Below are positions 1 to 6,890 of a stretch of DNA of 13,231 nucleotides, in pieces. How positions within the stretch are numbered: the stretch's first letter is position 1; each line of letters opens with the position of its first letter. The position numbers were made by a program, and so were the translations under genes. Under the pieces are notes generated by a model. It ran no database searches and was not told where the DNA came from. It saw only the letters and a list, made by a program, of their open reading frames with translations. Source of the DNA: JBCCFX01 sp039029515 (GTDB lineage Bacteria > Planctomycetota > Phycisphaerae > Phycisphaerales > SM1A02); assembly GCA_039029515.1 (NCBI GenBank), contig JBCCFX010000107.1:1-13231 (forward strand), in the 5' to 3' direction.

Positions 1-64
1 AGGTACTCTTTCTCAAGACTGAGAAAACACCTTCGGTGACTGAACCGTCACCAAAGGATGATGA
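1..64. repeat. two tandem inverted repeats after the CBM9-like gene
   Basis: Two hairpin-capable repeats lie just past the stop codon of the minus-strand gene. The first is TTTCTCA (9-15), a 4-base loop and TGAGAAA (20-26), a perfect 7-bp AT-rich stem. The second is GGTGAC (35-40), a 6-base loop and GTCACC (47-52), a perfect 6-bp stem. Their position suits transcription termination or mRNA 3'-end protection for the leftward gene. Neither is followed directly by a clean T-run in the leftward direction, so a classical intrinsic terminator is not established. No gene is visible here, and whatever lies to the left is cut off by the window edge. Confidence 0.4.
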
Positions 65-1147
65 TCACTGACCGCTCCGCCAGAGCAACCGGCCATCAGA
101 ACGAAGGACCAGCACATCGCTGGCATTGGACGTAATCTCCAGCGCGTACGTCGAACCCGATTGATTGAGTCGTGGCGGCCAACTCCACGTGATCGCCGGT
201 GAAATCCTGCAATCAAACGTGGACAGATCATCCAGCGATCGTGCTTCATCGGCTTCGAGCCAGCGACGAAGCGCATGGTCATATTCGCGCAGTGACCATG
301 CCGCACGATACTCGGGCGGCACAGCCGGTGCAGCCTTGTCCGCTGATGCATCACGGAACTCAACGACACCCCAGTATTCCGGCTCGTGCAGATCCGATGA
401 CCGCTGTGCCGACCATGTCGACGTCAACAACGACTTCGCATCGTCCTCGGCTGCGGTGACACGGAGCCGCGCTGCATTCATGCGCCATCGCTCGTTCAAT
501 CGAGGTGACTCATCGCGCGTCGCCTCCGTGATAATTGTCCATGGCACCGCAATTTCGATCACCCAATGCTGATCATGTACCGCACTGCTATCGCGACGGC
601 CATCAATGCCCGCCGCGAACACAACGCTCGAGACATCGATGTCAGCGCCAATCGAACCCGCATGTCGCGGCGGACGAGCGAATGTCATACCGCGTTTCCG
701 ATCATCGGGACCGATCGTCAGCTCGAAGTACCGATGTGTGTCTCCGTTCGGATCAAAGAACAACTGCACCCATTGATCCGCTGGAGCAGCGTTCGCACGA
801 CCTTGATCCGATGCCTCCATCGTCGCGTCCCACATCGAGATCGCGATGTACAGATTCGTCTCATCCCAGCACATTCGCATTGAGGTCGCATCGGTCGGCG
901 GCTCGGTCGCGCGTGGATGCATAAATGAGTCTGTGATGGCAGCCTGCTCGATCCACGCCGGCTCGTCCAGGCGACCATCGATCTCGATGGCACCGTCGGC
1001 CTGAAGACACGCGACGCATGCCGGCGGCCAGGGACCGAGGAATGAGTCGGCGGCGTCAACCGAATCCGCTGCCGGCATCGACTGCGCCAAAGCGATCGCC
1101 GTCAGCCCCAGCGAGAAGACGATACAGTTGTGGAGTGCTATTCGCAT
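65..1147 (-). CDS. exported CBM9-like (carbohydrate-binding family 9 type) protein
   Basis: This encodes a 360-residue protein with an N-terminal signal peptide (about residues 1-22, hydrophobic core IVFSLGLTAIALA, then AQS). Residues about 49-265 have the CBM9-like pattern: DGRLDEPAW near 57-65, a hydrophobic strand CWDETNLYIAISMWD at 93-107, DQWVQLFFDPNGD at 124-136, HWVIEIAVPW at 194-203 and a W-x-MNAARLRV strand at 221-230. Many exported bacterial proteins carry this fold, where it binds sugars or simply forms a surface beta-sandwich. The last ~95 residues match nothing I recognise. The open frame extends upstream to 1513, but I chose the ATG at 1147 because it is followed at once by the signal peptide and the extension would overlap the divergent gene. 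No clear ribosome-binding site is seen. Substrate unknown; family call fairly sure. Confidence 0.78.
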   Translation of the reverse strand: MRIALHNCIVFSLGLTAIALAQSMPAADSVDAADSFLGPWPPACVACLQADGAIEIDGRLDEPAWIEQAAITDSFMHPRATEPPTDATSMRMCWDETNLYIAISMWDATMEASDQGRANAAPADQWVQLFFDPNGDTHRYFELTIGPDDRKRGMTFARPPRHAGSIGADIDVSSVVFAAGIDGRRDSSAVHDQHWVIEIAVPWTIITEATRDESPRLNERWRMNAARLRVTAAEDDAKSLLTSTWSAQRSSDLHEPEYWGVVEFRDASADKAAPAVPPEYRAAWSLREYDHALRRWLEADEARSLDDLSTFDCRISPAITWSWPPRLNQSGSTYALEITSNASDVLVLRSDGRLLWRSGQ

Positions 1148-1154
1148 GGTGCTC

Positions 1155-1164
1155 ACGGTACCGT
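1155..1164. promoter_or_regulatory. perfect 10-bp palindrome in divergent intergenic region
   Basis: ACGGTACCGT is a perfect palindrome 7 bases upstream of the start of the minus-strand CBM9-like gene. It lies in the 86-base gap separating that gene from the divergent DCC-family gene. Its location would suit an operator or a leader structure, but a single 10-bp palindrome can occur by chance. I saw no convincing -35/-10 pair in this gap in either direction. Confidence 0.2.
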
Positions 1165-1233
1165 ATGCGTCCGTGCATTCACAAGTCGAATGATATTCAT
1201 GCCCGCAAACCTGCCGGAAATCAACACAGTCGC

Positions 1234-1665
1234 GTGAAAGATGAAGCCAGACATCCTGAGGCATTGCCATCGCGTGTCCTCCTGTATGACGGCACGTGTG
1301 GGCTGTGCCACCGCTCCGTTCGCTTTGTGCTTCGACACGAACGAACGTCGGATATTCACTTTGCCGCGTTGCAGTCAACGATTGGCGAAACGATGCAGCG
1401 CGACCATGAGCTTGATCCAACTGCCTTATCCACCGTGGTGCTGATCGACACCGGGAATGCCTACACGCGGAGTAGCGCGGTTGTCCACGTGGCGCGGTCG
1501 CTGCGAGCGCCATGGTCGTGGCTTCGATTCGGCCGGTGGATTCCTGCGCCGGTGCGCGACCTGCTCTACCGATTCGTCGCTCGGATCCGGTATCCGGTGT
1601 TCGGCCGTGCTGAAGGGTGCCCGCTGCCAGATCCTGCTCAACGGCATCGATTTCTCGACATGTGA
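1234..1665 (+). CDS. DCC-family (DUF393) thiol-disulfide oxidoreductase-like protein
   Basis: This is a 143-residue protein of the DCC (DUF393, YuxK-like) family. The defining D-x-x-C-x-x-C signature is DGTCGLC, with Asp19, Cys22 and Cys25, following a hydrophobic first strand (RVLLY). The end of the protein, PVFGRAEGCPLPDPAQRHRFLD (around 121-142), is also typical of the family, and the length fits. Members are predicted thioredoxin-like redox proteins, but their substrates are largely unknown. I chose the GTG at 1234. An in-frame ATG at 1165 would add 23 unconserved residues and leave only 17 bases to the divergent gene. A weak GGAAA (1216-1220) precedes the GTG at long spacing, so the start is uncertain. 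No signal peptide is seen, so it is probably cytoplasmic. Confidence 0.82.
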   Translation: MKDEARHPEALPSRVLLYDGTCGLCHRSVRFVLRHERTSDIHFAALQSTIGETMQRDHELDPTALSTVVLIDTGNAYTRSSAVVHVARSLRAPWSWLRFGRWIPAPVRDLLYRFVARIRYPVFGRAEGCPLPDPAQRHRFLDM

Positions 1666-1780
1666 ATCGAGTCTCGCCGGCCTGATCTCGGAATTCCGAC
1701 GGAAAGTCAGTGAATCAGAGCAGCCATCGCCGGCTTCCGGCATTGAAGATCGTGGAATACGTCCTCGGGAGGAACACACG
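1666..1780. other. intergenic region with nested palindromes and a strong ribosome-binding site
   Basis: This 115-base gap separates the DCC gene from the large exported-protein gene. It contains the perfect palindrome CGGAATTCCG (1689-1698), overlapped by the interrupted palindrome TTCCGACGGAA (1694-1704). It ends with a good ribosome-binding site, GGAGG (1768-1772), 8 bases before the ATG at 1781; this site fixes the start of the next gene. I could not identify a convincing promoter or terminator. Confidence 0.4.
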
Positions 1781-4700
1781 ATGTCACTGCGCTCACTTCA
1801 CGTCTGGCCCGTTGCAATCATCTCATTGGCCATCGGACACGCATCTGCCGACCACGTTGACTGGCGCGCCAACACGCTGACGCGCAGCACACAGGCAGAA
1901 GGCACGATCGCCGTCATGCCTGACAACGACATGGTCATAGCGTGGTCAAGTCGTCGTCAGCACATGGGTCGGACCGGCGTCTTTGCGCAGCGATTCTATG
2001 CCGATGGCACCGCGCTCGGTTCAGAAACACAACTGTCTGTCTGGCCGCACGGTCATCAGACGGCGCCGGCGTTAGCGGGCACGGAAGACGGCAGCTTCTG
2101 GGCGGCTTGGCAGTCACACGGTCAGGACGGCGATGACGGTGCGATTCTCCTTCGTCGCTTCTCTGCGACGTTCGATGGCGGCGACGAGATTCTCGTTAAC
2201 GACATCACCGATGGACGTCAGGAACGCCCCGCACTACACGCCACTCCCGATGGCGGCGTGATCGTCGCGTGGACGGACTGGTCCGGCGAGATGCAGCAAC
2301 CGCGCGCACGACTGCGCGCGTTCGACCGGCATGGCACGCCGCACGGCCCTTCCATACCGATGACTTCACGCCAAGGTGGAACATCACAACCATCATTCGC
2401 GATCGACCAGGACGGCACCGTCTTCGCAGCCTATACCGAGCATGACGACAAGAACCGCCCCATCGCGATCGCCATGCAGCGATTGACCTCCACTCTTCGA
2501 CCAGTCGGCGAGCGCGTGCTCGTAACGTCGACCGATGCAATCGGTCCGATTGAATCCGCAATTGCAGTTCACGATGGCGCGATCGCCGTGACCTGGCTTC
2601 AGATCGATCGCGCACGCATGCACTACGCCGCATGGACGCGCACGGGTTCAACCGAACACGGATTCATGGGCGCTTCGCTCCCGGTTGATCAGACCGCGAT
2701 GCAGCCACATCAGGGACTCGACATCACCGCAGCGCCGGATGGTGCATTCATCGTGGCCTGGACCGCCGGCCAACCGGGTGAACGTGATGTGCTGGCACAT
2801 CGACTGCATGGCGATGGCACGCTGCGAGGTGAACCATTCCACGTGCATGCGAAGGTCGACGGCGATCAGGGCTTGAATATGAATACCGCCGCATCGCGCA
2901 TCGTGGCCACCGCAACCGGTCGGCTCGTGAGCGTGTGGCAAGGCGATGCCGATGCGCACGATGGCTCTGGCATTGGCGTGTCGGTCCTTGATACTGCACC
3001 GGGTGCGCTCGCGTCGAGTCCAGGACTGCCGCTCGATGCCGTCGCAGCAGATCTCTACGTGCGCAACACGAGCCGCACTGCATCGCCTCACGAACCACCA
3101 TCGTTCGACCCTGAAACCGTTGTCGACAACTCGAATCGCATCGTCGCGCTCGGAGGAACATCGCCCGGCTTCGATGGCATTCTGAACACCGGATGGAACC
3201 CGCCCGATCCGACAATGGCAGTCGGTCCCAATCATGTCGTTGCCATGACGAACGGCGGGATCGCATTCCTGACGAAGACCGGGACGCAGACATTCTTCGA
3301 TGAGATCGATGGAGGCTTTGGATTCTGGGGTGCGCTCGGTGCCACCGGTTTTGTGTTCGATCCCGAAGCGCTTTACGACCCGATGTCCGAGCGTTTCTTT
3401 GTGATGGCATCGGAAGATGCACCGAACAATGAATCGTACATCCTGATCGCGGTCTCCGATGACGACGATCCGAACGGCGCGTGGAATCGATATCGCGTCG
3501 ACACGACGTCGCTCGCCGGCAATACATATGACTCACCGAACATGGCGGTCGACCAGGATGTGCTGTACATCACCGGCGATGCGGTTGACGGCGTCAATGC
3601 CTACCCGATCTTCACGTTCCTGAAGAGCGACCTGATCGATGGCCTTCCGCTTTCGCCTGTGCAGTCGACAACGTTGCCGACCAACACGCTGTCTGCCGGC
3701 CACCCTGACGTCATGCCTGCAGCAGCGCCAGCGCTATACCTGATTGAGCACCGCGAAGGAGCCAATCGCACGTCAGTCCGACTGATCGCGCTCACGAACC
3801 CGCTGACCGGTATCACGTTGACCGAGGTGTCATTACCCGTGCCGGCATACAGTTCGCCGATTGACTTCTCGCATCTGGGAACATCGTCGATCATCGAGAC
3901 ATTCGATGCACGTTTCTGGTCCGTCGATTACGCGAACGGATCACTCTGGGCATGTCATCACATCGGAAGCAGCGGACGCACACTGTCACGTTGGTACGAA
4001 ATTGACATGAACGGCTGGCCACTCTCCGGCCAATCACCGACGCTTGTGCAATCAGGTACGATCGATCCGGGACCGGGCGTATTCGCGACATTCTGTTCCA
4101 TCGGCGCGGATGACAACGGTAATGTCGCTGTCTGCTACGCGCGCAGCAGTGCAGATTCATTCTTCTCGATGGCAACCGTTTCGCGCAGTGACGGCGATCC
4201 CGCCGGTTCGATGGGCGAAGAACAGATCTGGCAAACGAACAACGCCACGTTCAATGGAAATCGCTGGGGTGACTATTCGCGCGTGCAGGCCGATCCTTCC
4301 GACGGCACGTTCTGGGCAAATCATGAATACGCCGTGAGCGGTAGTTGGCGTACGTGGGTGCAGAACATCTCGCCGCCACCGCCTTCAAACAACGGATGTG
4401 CGGGTTCGACACTGGTCTTCGCCGGCGACACCGCAATCTCAACGGAGAATGCAAACAGTTCCGGATTCTCCGAGGCCTGCGGTTCGTTCGAGAACGATGT
4501 CTGGTTCCGGTACATCGCGACTGAACCGGGTGAACTCACGGTCAGCGTCTGCGATGCGGATTTCGATACACAAATCGCAATCTACTCCTTCACATGTCCC
4601 GCCGACCAGAATCTTGCCCTGGAATGCAACGACGATGCATGCGGCACCGGTTCCAGTGTCACGCTCACGGTCGCCAACCCGACACTGTTCCGCATTCGGG

Positions 4701-4987
4701 TCGGCAGCGCGAACGGCACGACCGGCAGCGGCACGCTCGTCATCGACCTGGACACCGGAAACGACATCGTGTGTATCGAAGATTGTGCACCGGACAACGG
4801 TGATGGCACGTTCGGCAATGGCACCATCAACATCGATGATCTGCTGGCCGTCATCAATGCCTTCGGTCAGACAGATTCGCGCTGTGACATCGCGCCGGAC
4901 AACGGTGATGGCACCTTCGGGAACGACATCGTCAACATTGATGACCTGCTGGCGGTCATCAATGCGTTCGGTCCGTGTCCCTCGTGA
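1781..4987 (+). CDS. large exported repeat/propeller-like protein with C-terminal EF-hand-like repeats
   Basis: A 1068-residue exported protein. The signal peptide is residues 1-23 (core VAIISLAIG, ends ASA). Residues about 25-404 are repeated blades of ~45-50 residues with the pattern VIAW...GxxGVFAQRFxxDGT, as in secreted beta-propeller-like proteins. A linker rich in Pro/Ser leads to a second region (about 447-868) with WNPPDPTMAVGPNHVVAMTN, YDSPNMAVD and WGDYSRVQADPSDG. This is probably another propeller, and its function is unrecognised. Residues 869-990 form a Cys-containing beta-sandwich resembling PPC-like domains. The tail has two 35-residue repeats starting at D1001 and D1036. The ATG at 1781 is set by GGAGG 8 bases upstream and by the signal peptide; the open frame from 1457 is an unsupported extension. 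It is likely cell-surface or secreted. No catalytic residues could be identified. Confidence 0.75.
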   Translation: MSLRSLHVWPVAIISLAIGHASADHVDWRANTLTRSTQAEGTIAVMPDNDMVIAWSSRRQHMGRTGVFAQRFYADGTALGSETQLSVWPHGHQTAPALAGTEDGSFWAAWQSHGQDGDDGAILLRRFSATFDGGDEILVNDITDGRQERPALHATPDGGVIVAWTDWSGEMQQPRARLRAFDRHGTPHGPSIPMTSRQGGTSQPSFAIDQDGTVFAAYTEHDDKNRPIAIAMQRLTSTLRPVGERVLVTSTDAIGPIESAIAVHDGAIAVTWLQIDRARMHYAAWTRTGSTEHGFMGASLPVDQTAMQPHQGLDITAAPDGAFIVAWTAGQPGERDVLAHRLHGDGTLRGEPFHVHAKVDGDQGLNMNTAASRIVATATGRLVSVWQGDADAHDGSGIGVSVLDTAPGALASSPGLPLDAVAADLYVRNTSRTASPHEPPSFDPETVVDNSNRIVALGGTSPGFDGILNTGWNPPDPTMAVGPNHVVAMTNGGIAFLTKTGTQTFFDEIDGGFGFWGALGATGFVFDPEALYDPMSERFFVMASEDAPNNESYILIAVSDDDDPNGAWNRYRVDTTSLAGNTYDSPNMAVDQDVLYITGDAVDGVNAYPIFTFLKSDLIDGLPLSPVQSTTLPTNTLSAGHPDVMPAAAPALYLIEHREGANRTSVRLIALTNPLTGITLTEVSLPVPAYSSPIDFSHLGTSSIIETFDARFWSVDYANGSLWACHHIGSSGRTLSRWYEIDMNGWPLSGQSPTLVQSGTIDPGPGVFATFCSIGADDNGNVAVCYARSSADSFFSMATVSRSDGDPAGSMGEEQIWQTNNATFNGNRWGDYSRVQADPSDGTFWANHEYAVSGSWRTWVQNISPPPPSNNGCAGSTLVFAGDTAISTENANSSGFSEACGSFENDVWFRYIATEPGELTVSVCDADFDTQIAIYSFTCPADQNLALECNDDACGTGSSVTLTVANPTLFRIRVGSANGTTGSGTLVIDLDTGNDIVCIEDCAPDNGDGTFGNGTINIDDLLAVINAFGQTDSRCDIAPDNGDGTFGNDIVNIDDLLAVINAFGPCPS
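4781..4978 (+). repeat. two 105-bp coding repeats (EF-hand/dockerin-like)
   Basis: Two in-frame units starting at 4781 and 4886, with a period of 105 bases (35 codons), end the upstream exported protein. Each encodes PDNGDGTFGN, a short variable stretch, then NIDDLLAVINAFG. The Asp/Asn-Gly-Asp-Gly loop followed by a helix resembles a calcium-binding dockerin or EF-hand half. Cysteines at 1002, 1035 and 1066 bracket the units. The same two-unit block, with identical cysteine spacing, ends the protein encoded at 8083-10698. In this phylum such tails probably act in anchoring or sorting of exported proteins; that role is inference. Confidence 0.75.
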
Positions 4988-5013
4988 CCCGGCGTCGCTG
5001 ATACGCTGCACGT

Positions 5014-5727
5014 ATGCCACGCGGACTCGCGCAGCGTCATCTCGTGCCGGAGTTGATGGATGATCCGAATCTGGATCGCGCATCTCACCTGCGCGCGCTG
5101 CGCGGCCTCCAGCGAATCAATGCGCTCAGCCGAACGGTCGCAACGGTCTGGCGTCCACTCGTCCAACTCATCCGCGAACGGCGGCTCACCGAACCGGTGA
5201 TACTGGATCTTGCGACGGGTGGCGGCGCTCTGGCGATCGGCTTGATGCAGCGGGCGGCGCGACACTCGATGTCGATGCGCATGGTCGCGGCCGATCTCAG
5301 CCCCGTTGCGCTGGACATCACACGCGAACGCGCGGCGGCGGCCAACATCACGATCGACACCGTCTGCCTCGACGCGCTCGATGCGGACTGGCCTTCCGGT
5401 ATTGACATCGTGGTCAACAGTCTGTTCCTGCATCATCTCGCCGACGACGATGCGACGACCGTCCTTAGACATGCATCGATGTATTCGAATCACGGGATGA
5501 TCATGTCCGATCTTCGCCGAACCCGGCGCGGCCTCTCGATGGCACATATTGGTGTTCGTGTGCTTTCACGCAGCCCGATCGTCCACGCGGACGGACCACA
5601 ATCTGTTCGGGCAGCATTCACGATGCCGGAACTTGATGCGATCGCACGACGCGCATCACTTCATCAGCCGCAGATCACGGCGGTCTGGCCACAGCGACAA
5701 CAGCTCATCGTGCGGCACGAGGCGTGA
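5014..5727 (+). CDS. class I SAM-dependent methyltransferase of a type III PKS operon
   Basis: A 237-residue Rossmann-fold methyltransferase. Motif I is ILDLATGGG (63-71), which binds S-adenosylmethionine. The acidic residue after strand 2 is Asp94 in VAADLS. Motif IV/post-IV is DIVVNSLFLHHLADD (131-145), like UbiE-type and small-molecule O/C-methyltransferases. An N-terminal helical stretch (DDPNLDRASHLRALRGLQRIN, about 16-36) probably caps the substrate site. The gene starts 26 bases after the exported-protein gene and overlaps the next gene by 4 bases (GTGA), so translation is probably coupled. No ribosome-binding site is obvious, and the ATG at 5056 is a less likely alternative. The context suggests methylation of the polyketide or its oxidised form; O- versus C-methylation cannot be told. 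It differs from Streptomyces SrsB, which is of the membrane-bound methyltransferase type. Confidence 0.82.
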   Translation: MPRGLAQRHLVPELMDDPNLDRASHLRALRGLQRINALSRTVATVWRPLVQLIRERRLTEPVILDLATGGGALAIGLMQRAARHSMSMRMVAADLSPVALDITRERAAAANITIDTVCLDALDADWPSGIDIVVNSLFLHHLADDDATTVLRHASMYSNHGMIMSDLRRTRRGLSMAHIGVRVLSRSPIVHADGPQSVRAAFTMPELDAIARRASLHQPQITAVWPQRQQLIVRHEA

Positions 5728-6890
5728 ACCGCGCATACCATGACGACGTGGCGACCGACCAAATGCAACATCATGACGTCATTGTGATCGGCGCGGGCGT
5801 CGCCGGCGCATCTGTAGCACTGCGCCTTGCGCGGATCGGCGTCGATGTCTTGCTGGTTGATCGTGCGACGTTTCCAAGACGTACTGTGTGTGGCTGCTGC
5901 CTGAATCCACGATCGCTTGCGCAGCTCGAATCGCTTGGTGTCCTGGATGTGATTCGCGCTGCCGGCGCACGACCGACTCGTCATCTTGAAGTACGCGGTT
6001 TTGGCCGGCACATCACGCGATCGATTCCCGCAGGCTTGTCGTTCTCACGTTCGCAACTGGACCTGCTGTTGGTCAATGCCGGTCGCCGTGCGGGCGTGAC
6101 GTTTCACGATGGCACATCAGCCACAGTCGAGACTGAGTTCAGCGACGATCGACGGGTCGTGCGTATCGGATCAGCCCGCCATTCGGCGTCGATGGTCATC
6201 ATCGCTGACGGTCTTGGCGGATCATCGCTTCGCGAGATTCCTGAGATGGCACCAACTATCAGGCGCGGTGCCGTGATCGGCGTGGCCACGACGGTCCCGG
6301 ACCACGCTGACCTGCCAGTCGACACGATCAGCATGTGTACGACGACGCACGGTTATGTTGGTTTCGCGCGGATCGAAGGCCATCGCATTGACTGCGCAGC
6401 GGCAATCGACCCAACGTGGCTTCGCGCCGTTGGCGGACCGGCTGCAGCCGTCGCGCACATCATCGATGAAACCAACGGACCATCACTTGATCTCGAACAG
6501 GCCGACTGGTTTGGAACTGGACGATTGACACGGCATCGCACCCGTTGCGCGGCACATCGCCTGTGTGTGATCGGAGACGCCGCGGGATATGTCGAACCGT
6601 TCACCGGCGAAGGCATGGCGTGGGCGTTTGAAGCGGGTGCGCTGGTTGCACCGATTGCCGCGGCAGCGCGTGATGACTGGTCGCAACGGCAAGAGCACGC
6701 GTGGCAGCGTGCGTACGATCGGCACATCCGACGCCGACAGCGATGGTGCCGACTTCTCGCACGCACGGTCAGGCATCCACGCCGTATGCGCGCTGCGATG
6801 ACACTGCTGCATCACGCACCGTGGCTGGCCGCACCGGTGATGCGGAGCACCGCCACGTCTCGTTGGATGCGCGCTGAGGTCGCAACATGA
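5724..6890 (+). CDS. FAD-dependent oxidoreductase/monooxygenase (geranylgeranyl reductase-like)
   Basis: A 388-residue flavoprotein. The N-terminal dinucleotide fold VIGAGVAG (21-28) is followed by LLVDR (43-47), the usual Asp/Glu region contacting the FAD ribose. There is a central ADG motif (161-163), and the second FAD motif VIGDAAGYVEPFTGEGMAWA (282-301) is intact, so the FAD site looks complete. The segment CGCCLNP (56-62) corresponds to the CG-x-L-x-P motif of geranylgeranyl reductase-like and related flavoproteins but carries extra cysteines. The start GTG (5724) overlaps the methyltransferase stop as GTGA; an in-frame ATG at 5763 is an alternative. The gene ends in an ATGA overlap with the PKS gene. 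By context it would hydroxylate or otherwise oxidise, or reduce, the PKS product, as SrsC does in Streptomyces. The exact reaction is inference. Confidence 0.85.
   Translation: MNRAYHDDVATDQMQHHDVIVIGAGVAGASVALRLARIGVDVLLVDRATFPRRTVCGCCLNPRSLAQLESLGVLDVIRAAGARPTRHLEVRGFGRHITRSIPAGLSFSRSQLDLLLVNAGRRAGVTFHDGTSATVETEFSDDRRVVRIGSARHSASMVIIADGLGGSSLREIPEMAPTIRRGAVIGVATTVPDHADLPVDTISMCTTTHGYVGFARIEGHRIDCAAAIDPTWLRAVGGPAAAVAHIIDETNGPSLDLEQADWFGTGRLTRHRTRCAAHRLCVIGDAAGYVEPFTGEGMAWAFEAGALVAPIAAAARDDWSQRQEHAWQRAYDRHIRRRQRWCRLLARTVRHPRRMRAAMTLLHHAPWLAAPVMRSTATSRWMRAEVAT

Noticed and set aside
1148..1513. Upstream extension of the minus-strand CBM9-like frame to an ATG at 1513
   Set aside because: It would overlap the DCC-family gene on the other strand and place the signal peptide internally; the ATG at 1147 explains the protein.
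1457..1780. Upstream extension of the large exported-protein frame
   Set aside because: It overlaps the DCC gene in another frame, and the ribosome-binding site plus signal peptide mark 1781 as the start.
2205..3536. Minus-strand open frames of 148-262 codons inside the large exported-protein gene
   Set aside because: Very Arg/Ser/His-rich translations, no start signals, and fully covered by a better-supported gene.
4398..5083. Long open frames of 214-221 codons on both strands over the terminal repeats and the methyltransferase start
   Set aside because: They are frame shadows of the repeats and of biased codon use, with Arg/Ser-rich composition and no recognisable domain.
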